Assembly: GCA_964568365.1 (NCBI GenBank)
Contig: CAZMQF010000008.1
Coordinates: 1 to 29,642 of the forward strand
Reading direction: 5' to 3'
Length of the DNA: 29,642 nucleotides
From: CAYLMG01 sp964568365
GTDB taxonomy: Bacteria > Planctomycetota > Phycisphaerae > Sedimentisphaerales > Anaerobacaceae
The notes beneath the pieces are model-generated. The model ran no database searches, was not told where the DNA came from, and saw nothing but the letters and a program-made list of their open reading frames with translations. Position numbers and translations under genes: made by a program. Shown here piece by piece: positions 1 to 8,156 of this stretch; position 1 is the first letter of the stretch, and each line of letters opens with the position of its first letter.

Positions 1-532
1 TCTGATAAATCAATCTCCATTTGCAATGCACTATGTTATAGTCGCTCTCGCTCAGAGAACCCGCCATCCTCTCTTTCGCTTCCCCTCTCAGAAGACAATA
101 ACCGTCTATTGTAGGTCTCAGCGGGGCATCCGGCCTGACCTGCTTTTTAGTATCGGAAAGCTTCTCTCCTTCCGTCTGAAAATACCAGAATGACTCCACA
201 TCCAAATCCATCTTCTTTTTCACCGGAATCTTTATCATTTCCTCTATCGGATAGGGAAATATCCAGTAAGGCACCGAACGCGACTTGAGAACTTCGCTGC
301 GCATCTTGCCAAATCTTAATACAATCGCTTCCTCATCCGAGCCGACCGTCTCAAAACCCGATGCAATGAAGAAAATAACAAGAGCAATCATAATCAGCTT
401 CAAAACAAAAAAACTTACCTTCAACGCATCAGACAGAGAACGTGTGCCCGCATCAGAGTCTGCTAAATCTATCTGTTCTCTGACCGCTTCTGATTGCGCC
501 TGTTCATTATTTTTTTTCTCTTGCTGTTCCAT
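1..532 (-). CDS. HflK-like SPFH/band-7 membrane protein, partial (C-terminus off window)
   Basis: The reading frame stays open from an ATG at 532 to the window edge, giving about 177 residues. The start is charged and polar, followed by one membrane segment at about residues 42-62 (FFVLKLIMIALVIFFIASGF). The SPFH entry follows (SDEEAIVLRFGKM), then a stretch ending DGYCL...DYNIVHCKWRLIYQ, which resembles the HflK signature around G-Y-x-L-T-x-D-x-N-I-V. HflK-type proteins sit in the inner membrane with a large periplasmic SPFH domain and form cages around FtsH. The gene starts 21 bases after the hflC stop and is co-directional with hflC and the long hflK-like gene, so one operon is likely. No strong Shine-Dalgarno is visible. 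Assignment to SPFH is firm; the particular subfamily is less sure. Confidence 0.8.
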   Translation of the reverse strand, partial: MEQQEKKNNEQAQSEAVREQIDLADSDAGTRSLSDALKVSFFVLKLIMIALVIFFIASGFETVGSDEEAIVLRFGKMRSEVLKSRSVPYWIFPYPIEEMIKIPVKKKMDLDVESFWYFQTEGEKLSDTKKQVRPDAPLRPTIDGYCLLRGEAKERMAGSLSESDYNIVHCKWRLIYQ

Positions 533-553
533 ATCTTCAAAAAGATAAATAGA

Positions 554-1450
554 TTATTTTTGCGGAACTAAAGACGGCATCTTTTTTAAGAGCTTAAAGG
601 GCTCCTCGTCGGCACTGATTACAAAGGTTGCTCTTTCAGCGAGAATCTTCTTAAAGGCTTCTATCGACCTTAAAAACATCGCAAGCTCGGGGTCATCTTC
701 GAGCATCTTATAATACTGAGCCGCCTCTGCATCTCCCTTACCCATAATTGCCTTTGCTCTCGCATCAGCCGCCGACAGAAGTTCCGTCCTCATCGAGTCC
801 GCCTCGGTTTCTATCTTCACCTTTTGCGCCTCGCCCTCGGCTATCGTCTTCTCTGTCATCTGTTTTCTCTCTGCCCGCATCCTTTCGAATACGTCCTTTG
901 TAGTATCAGCCGCAATTTTAAGCTGCTTTATTCCAAGCTCCACTACTTCTATCCCGTAATCCTTTCTTGCCGTCTCCTTAAGGCTCTCAAGCATTTTTGC
1001 CTGGATATCTCCTATTTTAATCCGGGATACATCGCTGTTTACAAACTCAGAGAAACTGAACTGGCCTATCACACTATTCTGTGTATCGTTAAGCTGACTG
1101 TGCAGCTTGTTTTCCGCCTCCTCTACCGTCCTGACTGAATTGCGAAAGTCCAGCGGCTCGGCAATCTTCCAGACAACATAAGTCTTTACAATAATAGGTA
1201 CGGCTCCCTTTGTGGTCGTCTCTGCAAGGTCTGCTTCAAAAACTTTCAGCCGCGAATCGTATTTCTCAACGGTTTGTATCGGCGGCGGCCACTTGAAATA
1301 CCAGCCGGGCTCCGTAATCGGCTCTTCGCCCGGATTGTCAAACGTCAATACAAGCGCCGACTCCGTCTCTCTGACCTGAAAGGAAAAAAGAGACAATCCC
1401 AAAACCGCAACAACTAATAATACAAAAATCGTAATGGCTGCACTTTTCAT
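554..1450 (-). CDS. hflC: HflC-like SPFH/band-7 protein
   Basis: This 298-residue protein has an N-terminal signal-anchor (about residues 5-25, ITIFVLLVVAVLGLSLFSF). An SPFH domain follows (ESALVLTFDNPGEE, then PGWYFKWPPPIQTVEKYDSR). Next is a charged helical, coiled-coil region with AERKQMTEKTIAEGEAQK and an alanine-rich stretch, and a C-terminal SIEAFKKIL...FVISADEEPFKLLKK segment typical of HflC. The family pairs with HflK to hold and modulate the FtsH protease at the inner membrane. Its ATG overlaps the stop of the upstream hflK-like gene (ATGA at 1447-1450), so translational coupling is expected. Length is normal for the family. FtsH itself is not in the window. Confidence 0.88.
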   Translation of the reverse strand: MKSAAITIFVLLVVAVLGLSLFSFQVRETESALVLTFDNPGEEPITEPGWYFKWPPPIQTVEKYDSRLKVFEADLAETTTKGAVPIIVKTYVVWKIAEPLDFRNSVRTVEEAENKLHSQLNDTQNSVIGQFSFSEFVNSDVSRIKIGDIQAKMLESLKETARKDYGIEVVELGIKQLKIAADTTKDVFERMRAERKQMTEKTIAEGEAQKVKIETEADSMRTELLSAADARAKAIMGKGDAEAAQYYKMLEDDPELAMFLRSIEAFKKILAERATFVISADEEPFKLLKKMPSLVPQK

Positions 1451-3543
1451 TTTCTTGAACTCCCTTCTATTCCCGTCACTTCAGGCAAACCCATCATAAG
1501 TTTTTCTGTCAGGTCAATAATTTCTGTATGATAGTGATCATTATCCGCAATAATCACATACTTTCGTATATCCTTAAGCGCCTCTTCATAAGCTTCCAAT
1601 CTCTGCTCGTGAATGTAAATCCCCGGCGCCGCATTGTAGGCCTTTATCTGGCCGGCAAATCTTTCTCCGTTGCCTCTGGCTATAACAGATTTTTCATAGG
1701 CATAACTTTGAGCTTCGCGAAGAGTCTTAAATATATCACCGCTTGCTTCCGCAAAAGATTCATCAAGCTGTTCCCCGATTTCAGCAGCTCTGACTGAATC
1801 TTGCCCTTCTCTTGCCCGCTGGTATTCAGCCGCAAGCTCATAAATCTTTCCGGAGTTTTCCAATGACCCTGCAAGAGTGCTCAAAGTCTTGTTGCTCTGG
1901 GCCTGTGCACCAAGGATAAGAGCCTGTTTCTTCTGAATCGCCCCAACAACCTGCTGATAATCCACTGCAACCTCAGGCGGAGGATGTATGCCCTGAAGCC
2001 CGACAAACACTATCTCTATTCCCAGGCCTGCTTCGTCTGCTGCCTTCTGCATCTGTTCGGTTAATATGTTCTTGGCTTCCAGGCGACCAGCCCCAAGCAG
2101 ACTATGAGCCAAATCTGCTTCAGTATCAACCTCTATAGTTGCACTTGCCGCAAACCGGGTAAGTTTCTCATAACAAATCGCTTCCAGCATCCTTTCTGAT
2201 TCATAGCCTACCGAGCCGTCATCTTTTTCATAAACACCATAATTATAAAGAAATGAATGCAAATCCTTAACGCGGTACTGAACAGGGACAGCTGCTATAA
2301 CAATGCTGACAGGCACATCATCGGCTGACAGTTTTTCTGTACTTTGACGACTTGCCACAAGCAGCGTGTACTCCTCTTCATAATGCTGAATGCCCCATAG
2401 TTTCGGCCCACGCTCCGGCATACCCGTTTTAGGGTCTATCCTGTGCTTATATCCTATCGTGAGCTCCATAATCCTTTTCGTCGGATATTCATAAACTTTG
2501 TCAATCGGCCAGGGCCATTTAAAGCTCAGACCCGGCTGATATATCTTAACTCCATCGCCGGCCTTTATCGGATTGCCGAAACGCTCTATTATCGCCTGCT
2601 CATCAGGCCCTATCACCACTATGCAGCTCAAAAAATATAATGCTGCAGCAGCAAACAAAATCAGCGGTACTATCGCCTTTTCCAGCAGCTTATAAAACCA
2701 CGTCTGAGAAACCTTAAAGCCGAACTGGTAATCTATAGCGCTTGCTGCTGTATGTAAAATACCCCCCGGCTCATTAATAATACCAAGCAATCTGCTCTCA
2801 AATGCTGCCCTGCTGTACTGTCCCTTAAATCTCGGCCGATAAATATCAAGCACCACATTGAGAGCCGTTTCAAGTCCAAGAACTATCAGGAGTATCGGGA
2901 CCAGCCAGTTAATGACATTTACTACTATCCAGTAATTGAAATATGCCATTGCAAGGCCGACAGCAAGTGAAAAACTCAATATGGATACACCAATAAAGAT
3001 GCTGCCGCCTGCTTTTAACGGCCTCCACTGTTCTTCGCTTGACATCCCCGTCGCATAACGTGAGAACAAAAAGCTGATAAAGGATACAGCTATCATCGAT
3101 ACCGCGCAAATCAAAGGCTGTTTGGCCGGCAGCTCAATCCTGCTGGACAAAACATTCAAAAGGTATAAACCGATACCTGCCTGGTATGCTGCTATTATCG
3201 CTGAAAATATAGGAAGGAACCACTTCTCAAGTAAAACAAGACGACGCTCAGCAACCGCAAACATATTCGCTCGCTCGCCTTTGGTCTGAAAAATCGTCTC
3301 GGAGTCCCGCTGCCTGGAAAGCCGGCTCATATCCAGCTTTTCCTGCTCGGCCAGCAACCTCTGGTGAAAATGAATGACAAGTACCAGCCATGTAAGGACA
3401 GCTGAGCCTATCAGCCAGCTCATTGCGTAAACGGCAAAAATTGAGCTCCAGTAGCCCAATAAAAATACTATAAAAAAGAACAAAACACTCAAAAATAGTG
3501 AAACTAAACCTATATACTCAGCACGTTTTGAACTTACTGCCAT
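1447..3543 (-). CDS. hflK: HflK-like SPFH protein with N-terminal polytopic membrane domain
   Basis: This 698-residue protein is far longer than the usual HflK (about 400). Residues 1-300 contain about seven hydrophobic segments (near 11-33, 34-58, 107-130, 142-161, 178-202, 205-233 and 290-311). The last of these leads directly into the SPFH domain (VVIGPDEQAIIERFGNP at about 309-325, then PGLSFKWPWPIDKVYEYPTKR). A coiled-coil region with QKAADEAGLGIEIVFVGLQG and AAEYQRAREGQ follows. The C-terminal SPFH portion is unambiguous. The N-terminal membrane part is not recognised and looks like an added module. It is the first gene of a three-gene SPFH operon, translationally coupled to hflC. The assumed start at 3543 has only a weak AGAGAAT-like ribosome site. 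Confidence 0.85.
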   Translation of the reverse strand: MAVSSKRAEYIGLVSLFLSVLFFFIVFLLGYWSSIFAVYAMSWLIGSAVLTWLVLVIHFHQRLLAEQEKLDMSRLSRQRDSETIFQTKGERANMFAVAERRLVLLEKWFLPIFSAIIAAYQAGIGLYLLNVLSSRIELPAKQPLICAVSMIAVSFISFLFSRYATGMSSEEQWRPLKAGGSIFIGVSILSFSLAVGLAMAYFNYWIVVNVINWLVPILLIVLGLETALNVVLDIYRPRFKGQYSRAAFESRLLGIINEPGGILHTAASAIDYQFGFKVSQTWFYKLLEKAIVPLILFAAAALYFLSCIVVIGPDEQAIIERFGNPIKAGDGVKIYQPGLSFKWPWPIDKVYEYPTKRIMELTIGYKHRIDPKTGMPERGPKLWGIQHYEEEYTLLVASRQSTEKLSADDVPVSIVIAAVPVQYRVKDLHSFLYNYGVYEKDDGSVGYESERMLEAICYEKLTRFAASATIEVDTEADLAHSLLGAGRLEAKNILTEQMQKAADEAGLGIEIVFVGLQGIHPPPEVAVDYQQVVGAIQKKQALILGAQAQSNKTLSTLAGSLENSGKIYELAAEYQRAREGQDSVRAAEIGEQLDESFAEASGDIFKTLREAQSYAYEKSVIARGNGERFAGQIKAYNAAPGIYIHEQRLEAYEEALKDIRKYVIIADNDHYHTEIIDLTEKLMMGLPEVTGIEGSSRK

Positions 3544-3602
3544 CTTTTATTCTCTGAAGTCTGAACAAATATAAGAAAAATACCCTATTATTTCGTAATA
3601 CA

Positions 3603-3693
3603 TTTTCAAACTTGAAAAATTGTAATATAATGACTTAAGGCTCTAAGTCAATAATTCATTTGTGTTAGCCAATGTAATATATGGACTTACATT
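3603..3693. promoter_or_regulatory. Three consecutive inverted repeats around the ABC-2 permease promoter
   Basis: Three inverted repeats lie in 90 bases. The first is TTTTCAA-AC-TTGAAAA (3603-3618). The second is TGACTTA-6 nt-TAAGTCA (3631-3650). The third is AATGTAA-9 nt-TTACATT (3671-3693). A TATAAT (3626-3631) sits between the first two, and the third ends three bases before the ATG at 3697. They look like operators or translation-blocking hairpins in the divergent hflK/permease spacer. The arms are read directly from the sequence; their function is inferred. Confidence 0.5.
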
Positions 3694-3696
3694 CTT

Positions 3697-4659
3697 ATGA
3701 CCAAATTATTCACAATAGCGAAAAATACTTTCACCGAAACAGTAAGACGCCCAATTTATGCCATAATCATCATCGCTGTCCTGCTCTTAATCTCTCTTAG
3801 CCCGTCAATAACAATGTACTCGCTGGACGACGACGATAAATTGTTACGTGAAATTGGTTTATCTACGCTTTTTCTGGCCAGTTTGTTCATTGCAATTTTG
3901 TCCGCTTCCGGCAGCGTCGCAGAAGAAATCGAGAACAAAACCATCCTCACAGTCCTCAGCAAGCCTATACAACGTCCGATATTCATCTTCGCAAAATTCG
4001 TCGGTGTCGCCGCTGCTGTAATCCTCGCCCATTACATCTGCACAATCGCCTTTTTAATGGCTGTCAGACACGGTGTCCTCGAAACCGTAAACGACCCTCA
4101 CGACTGGACCGTAATAACCACAGCAGGAATTTCAGCAATCTCTGTCTTCGTATTAAGTGCTTTCTTCAATTACGTTTATGACTGGAAATTCTCATCAACA
4201 GCGGTGGTTCTGCTCGCAATATTCGCAACTTTAAGCATCATATTCCTTGCCTTTATTGACAATAATTGGCAGTTTAATCCATCCGGGAACGGGATAAACG
4301 CCCTCGACCTCTTTGCCTCCTTACTGCTCGTATTAGCTGCCGTTATAATTGTCGCTTTGGCAGTGGCCTTTTCGACCCGTTTTAACATTTCAATTACTCT
4401 TTCATTCTGCGTCAGCATATTCCTGCTCGGCCTAGTTACCGACTCGGTATTCGCAGAACTCGCTCAGGAACATCTGTGGGCAAAAATATGCTACTTTTTA
4501 GTCCCCAATCTGCAGATTTTCTGGATTAGTGACGCCATTCACGAACAAAGCGAAATAACTTTCAACTATATTGCAGTAAGTGCGCTTTACAGCTTTTGTT
4601 ATGCTTCTGCAGTACTGCTGCTCGCGATTGCCTCCTTCCAGAGACGACAGGTAGGATAA
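3697..4659 (+). CDS. ABC-2 type transporter permease, orphan
   Basis: This 320-residue membrane protein has about eight hydrophobic segments (near 20-38, 55-72, 99-121, 141-160, 167-187, 205-226, 230-248 and 290-313). After the second segment it has EEIENKTILTVLSKPIQR (about 76-93), the hallmark loop of ABC-2 permeases of the NosY/YhaP type. These are the membrane half of exporters or of machineries that move polysaccharides, peptides or copper-site factors. No ATP-binding subunit lies beside it in the window, so substrate and partner are unknown. No clear Shine-Dalgarno is visible; an inverted repeat occupies that position. It is divergent from the SPFH operon. Confidence 0.82.
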   Translation: MTKLFTIAKNTFTETVRRPIYAIIIIAVLLLISLSPSITMYSLDDDDKLLREIGLSTLFLASLFIAILSASGSVAEEIENKTILTVLSKPIQRPIFIFAKFVGVAAAVILAHYICTIAFLMAVRHGVLETVNDPHDWTVITTAGISAISVFVLSAFFNYVYDWKFSSTAVVLLAIFATLSIIFLAFIDNNWQFNPSGNGINALDLFASLLLVLAAVIIVALAVAFSTRFNISITLSFCVSIFLLGLVTDSVFAELAQEHLWAKICYFLVPNLQIFWISDAIHEQSEITFNYIAVSALYSFCYASAVLLLAIASFQRRQVG

Positions 4660-4707
4660 TTCGCAATTCACATCTCGCAGCTCGCAGCTCGATATTCGCG
4701 GCTCGCG
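4659..4707. repeat. Degenerate 7-bp tandem repeat array
   Basis: Seven adjacent heptamers in one phase, beginning inside the permease stop codon. Examples are ATTCGCA, TCTCGCA, GCTCGCA and GCTCGCG; the consensus is NYTCGCA. Further downstream (about 4754-4797) CGAG/ACGAG words recur at roughly 7-bp spacing into the 3' end of nrdJ. The period can be counted directly; function is unknown. Confidence 0.65.
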
Positions 4708-4790
4708 TATGCGCAAATCAATCGTCCGGAACTGTCGGGCAGGCAGTCGTCTGCTCGAGCAGCGAAGGGTATCGAGCAACGAGAGATGAA

Positions 4791-7700
4791 TTACGAGCAG
4801 CCCATAGAGTTGCCGCAATTGTAACACTTATAGCAGGAGCCGTTGCGAACAGTAATCGAGCCGCAGATGTCACAGGCAGGAGCGTCATCCTGAAAATGCT
4901 CAAACTGAGAATTGAATTCGGCCATAACCTTGCTGTCCGGCTTAGCGCCGGCAGATTCGGTGATGGTCGAGGTTACAAGACTGGTTATTCTGCTGGCAAG
5001 GCCGGCAAAACGGTCCTTTAAAGTACCGGCAGCAGGCTTGATTTGCTCGGGTTGGTCAATTTGCTGCTTTGCAGCCGGCCTGGGAGCGCCTTTCGCCTCG
5101 GCAATTTTCTGTGCAAGGTCTTTTGTCTTTTCGACAAGCTGCTTTGCAGTGGTGACGTTTTTATTCTCGGGCGGCAACGCCGAGGCTCTGTTGGGGATGT
5201 TCTTCTCTGCATAGCCGGGAATGAACTGACAGCCGAGCCAGCAGAAGATGTAATCGATGATACTTTTCGCAAACGGGATTTCCTTGTTGGAGGTCATCCC
5301 TGCAGGCTCAAAACGCGCGTGACGGAATTTGTCAACGAGGGTAATCAGCGGCACGCCGTACTGCAGTGCCATCGAAGTGACGGTTCCGACTACGTCCATA
5401 AGACCGCCGACGGTAGAGCCTTCCTTTGCCATAGTGATAAAGACTTCGCCCGGCTGGCCGTCCTCGTACAGGCCTACGGTGAGGTAGCCCTCGTGACCGG
5501 CTACTGAAAACTTGTGTGTGATGCTTCTTCGAGTGTCGGGCAGCCGCCGTCTGTAGGGACGCGGCGGGGTTTCTTCTGCAACTTTGGCTTTTTTAGACTT
5601 GTGCTTTTTGGTAGAGACCGGCTGAAGCCTTTTCGAGCCGTCGCGATAGATAGCGACAGCTTTCAGGCCGAGCTTCCAGCCCTCCATATAGGCTTTTGCA
5701 ATTTCTTCAGCGGAGCTTTCGTTCGGCATATTTATTGTTTTGCTGATTGCACCCGAGATAAACGGCTGAACGGCAGCCATCATTTTCAGATGTGCCATAT
5801 AATGGATGCATCTTTTTCCGTTGCGAGGTTTGAACGCACAGTCAAAAATCGGCAGATGGTCGGGATTCAGATTTGGAGCGTTTTCGATGGTCTCGTTTTC
5901 GTTGATGTAATCGCAGATTGATTTGATGTCGTCAGCGCTATAGCCGAGTTTTTCAAGGGCCACAGGCACGATTTTGTTTACGAGTTTGAGCATACCGCCG
6001 CCTGCAAGCAGTTTATATTTTACGAGCGCGATGTCCGGCTCGATTCCGGTAGTGTCGCAGTCCATCATAAAGCCGATGGTGCCTGTCGGTGCTATAACCG
6101 TTGCCTGGGCGTTGCGAAAACCTGCCTTTGAGCCGAGGTCAAAGGCCTGATCCCAGAGGTCCTTTGCAGCGTTGCGTAAATAGTCGGGGCAGTGAGATTC
6201 GGGTATGCCGTAGGCGTGCTGGCGATGCATATTTATAACCTTGAGCATCGACTCTTTATTTTTCTCGAACTCTTCAAATGGGCCTTTTATGGAGGCGAGC
6301 TCGGCACTTGTAACATAGGCGGCAGCGGTCATTATGGCACTGATTGCAGATGCGAGCGTTCTTGCACGGTCGGAATCGTAGGGTAGAGCTTCGCTCATAA
6401 TCAGTGAGCCGAGGTTTGCAAAGCCCAGGCCGAGCGGGCGAAACAGATGACTGTTTAGAGTGATTTGCTCTTCTGGGTAGCTTCCATTATCGACAAGGAT
6501 TTCCTGGGCGATAATAAAGATGCGGGCTGCCTTTTTGAGGCTTTCGACATCGAAGGTGTCATCCTCTTTTCTGAATTTCATAAGGTTGAGCGAGGCGAGG
6601 TTGCAGGCGGAATTGTCAATGAACATATACTCGCTGCAGGGATTTGATGCGTTAATCGGGCCCGAGTTCGGGCAGGTGTGCCAGCGGTTGATAGTGTCAT
6701 GATATTGCAGACCCGGGTCGCCGCAGATTCTGGTTCCTTCGGCGATGAGGTCCATAAGCTCACGCGCAGAGTATTGGTTGATTTTTTCGCCGGTCGTAAC
6801 AGCACGCGTTGTCCATTTGTCGTCTTTCTCGACAGCCTGCATAAAGGCGTCGGTAACACGAATTGAAAGATTTGAATTCTGAAACATCACGCTGTTGTAG
6901 GCCTCTTCGGGCTCATAGCCGGCATCGATGAGTGCCCAGGCCTTTTGTTCCTCTTCCGTTTTGCAGGTGATGAATTCTTTGATATCAGGATGGTCGATTT
7001 TTAATGACTGCATCTTGGCGGCACGCCGTGTTTTTCCGCCTGATTTGATGACGGCGGCGACCTGGTCATAAACCCTCATAAAGCTTAAAGGACCGGATGG
7101 TTTCCCGCCGCCGGAAAGCTTCTCGCGGCTGCTTCGCAGAGTTGAAAGGTCTGTCCCTGTGCCTGAGCCGTGTTTGAACAGCATAGCCTCGCTTGAGGCC
7201 AGACGCATAATGTCAAGCATCGAATCCTTGACCGACTGGATGAAACAGGCGGATGACTGGGGATATTCATAACTGCTGGTGCAGGTGACTGGTTTTTGCT
7301 GCCGGCTGTCCCAGTGAAAATTGTGTTTGCTTCCCTTTACATCATAGGAATCGTAAAGCCCTGCGTTGAACCAGACAGGTGAATTGAACGCTCCATATTG
7401 ATTGACGCAGAGCCAGAGCAGTTCATTGTAAAATGTTTCAGCGTCGGCGTCGGTATCGAAGTATCCATCTTTTTGCCCGCGGTCCGCAATCATTCTGCAG
7501 ACGCGATGCAAAAGCTGCTTGACGGAATTTTCACGCTCGCCGGTTTCCACATCACCGAAGAAGTATTTACTTGCGACGACCTTCGTAGCGAGCTGGCTGA
7601 AAAAGACGGGAACCTCGATGTTGTCTTGTTCAAAAATTGGTTCACCGGTGTCGCTGCTTATCTTTGCGGTGCGTTTTTCCCACTCAATCTTGTCAAAAGG

Positions 7701-7820
7701 ATGGACGCCATCGGCTGAGAAAAAGTGTTCTATCCTCAAACCCCCGGACCGGACTACCGGCTTCTCAGAAGGGCTGTTTGACTTCTTAAACGGGTTTTCA
7801 GGGTTGAACTTCTGCGACAT
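4791..7820 (-). CDS. nrdJ: Adenosylcobalamin-dependent (class II) ribonucleoside-diphosphate reductase
   Basis: This 1009-residue enzyme reduces ribonucleotides to deoxyribonucleotides using a cobalamin-generated thiyl radical, without need for oxygen. The catalytic triad N393-C395-E397 lies in NPCSE. The redox cysteine pair is C192 (SACFIQSVKDSM) and C406 (CNLASLNL). The spacing of 11 residues from C395 to C406 matches Thermotoga NrdJ (C322/C333). A PTGTIGFMMDCDTTGIEPD loop binds phosphate. A TSCPD domain (GYLTVGLYEDGQPGEVFI) and a low-complexity linker follow. The C-terminal tail has CDICG, CYKCYNCG and a final CS, the thioredoxin-reducible or zinc part. The start at 7820 is chosen because GGAGG lies 7-8 bases upstream. 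An in-frame ATG at 7850 would fall upstream of the -10 box. Expression is probably NrdR-controlled. Confidence 0.95.
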   Translation of the reverse strand: MSQKFNPENPFKKSNSPSEKPVVRSGGLRIEHFFSADGVHPFDKIEWEKRTAKISSDTGEPIFEQDNIEVPVFFSQLATKVVASKYFFGDVETGERENSVKQLLHRVCRMIADRGQKDGYFDTDADAETFYNELLWLCVNQYGAFNSPVWFNAGLYDSYDVKGSKHNFHWDSRQQKPVTCTSSYEYPQSSACFIQSVKDSMLDIMRLASSEAMLFKHGSGTGTDLSTLRSSREKLSGGGKPSGPLSFMRVYDQVAAVIKSGGKTRRAAKMQSLKIDHPDIKEFITCKTEEEQKAWALIDAGYEPEEAYNSVMFQNSNLSIRVTDAFMQAVEKDDKWTTRAVTTGEKINQYSARELMDLIAEGTRICGDPGLQYHDTINRWHTCPNSGPINASNPCSEYMFIDNSACNLASLNLMKFRKEDDTFDVESLKKAARIFIIAQEILVDNGSYPEEQITLNSHLFRPLGLGFANLGSLIMSEALPYDSDRARTLASAISAIMTAAAYVTSAELASIKGPFEEFEKNKESMLKVINMHRQHAYGIPESHCPDYLRNAAKDLWDQAFDLGSKAGFRNAQATVIAPTGTIGFMMDCDTTGIEPDIALVKYKLLAGGGMLKLVNKIVPVALEKLGYSADDIKSICDYINENETIENAPNLNPDHLPIFDCAFKPRNGKRCIHYMAHLKMMAAVQPFISGAISKTINMPNESSAEEIAKAYMEGWKLGLKAVAIYRDGSKRLQPVSTKKHKSKKAKVAEETPPRPYRRRLPDTRRSITHKFSVAGHEGYLTVGLYEDGQPGEVFITMAKEGSTVGGLMDVVGTVTSMALQYGVPLITLVDKFRHARFEPAGMTSNKEIPFAKSIIDYIFCWLGCQFIPGYAEKNIPNRASALPPENKNVTTAKQLVEKTKDLAQKIAEAKGAPRPAAKQQIDQPEQIKPAAGTLKDRFAGLASRITSLVTSTITESAGAKPDSKVMAEFNSQFEHFQDDAPACDICGSITVRNGSCYKCYNCGNSMGCS

Positions 7821-7840
7821 TTTTATGCCTCCATGCATAA

Positions 7841-7870
7841 AGTATAACACAATATATAGTAAAATTACAA
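7841..7870 (-). promoter_or_regulatory. Putative nrdJ promoter
   Basis: Read on the minus strand: TTGTAA at 7870-7865, an 18-base spacer, then TATACT at 7846-7841. Transcription would start near 7834, leaving a leader that still contains the GGAGG ribosome site. One NrdR-box-like site fills the spacer. Confidence 0.5.
7847..7862. promoter_or_regulatory. NrdR-box-like operator 1
   Basis: ACACAATATATAGTAA matches the published NrdR-box consensus (ACACWATATATWGTGT) at 14 of 16 positions. It lies between the putative -35 and -10 of nrdJ. NrdR is an ATP-cone repressor of ribonucleotide reductase genes in many bacteria; its own gene is not in this window. Confidence 0.72.
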
Positions 7871-7876
7871 CAAAAA

Positions 7877-7892
7877 AATCAATATATAGTAA
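7877..7892. promoter_or_regulatory. NrdR-box-like operator 2
   Basis: AATCAATATATAGTAA shares the core CAATATATAGTAA with box 1. It starts 30 bases further upstream, close to the three-helical-turn spacing typical of NrdR box pairs. The rest of the 7893-8156 spacer is AT-rich and shows no gene. An ATCGAT pair around 8067-8082 is the only other repeat noticed there. Confidence 0.65.
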
Positions 7893-8156
7893 TCAAAGGA
7901 AATTGCTTTTATAGTCAATTTCTTAATAACTGCAAGCGGAAAAAATAATTTTTTTCAAAGTTTTTTTGCCTTTTCGTTAGTCCTTGTATTTACTGAAGCT
8001 ACGAGAAAAAAAATTGTCGGGCTGGCTGTTAAACAAATTTCATATTGGTGTTAATATAACTGCCATAATCGATAAAATCGATACAATCCGAATGATTGAG
8101 CGTGCCTCGCAACTCTATCGTACTTCCTCTTTCATCAATATTTTATCAGCTGTGAC

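Noticed and set aside
5043..5507. 154-codon plus-strand frame opposite nrdJ
   Set aside because: It is an antisense shadow of a strongly conserved enzyme; many such frames exist opposite nrdJ because of codon bias.
7821..8156. Cobalamin riboswitch before nrdJ
   Set aside because: The predicted leader is only about 14 bases, and no B12-box-like sequence was recognised upstream; NrdR-like sites explain the region better.
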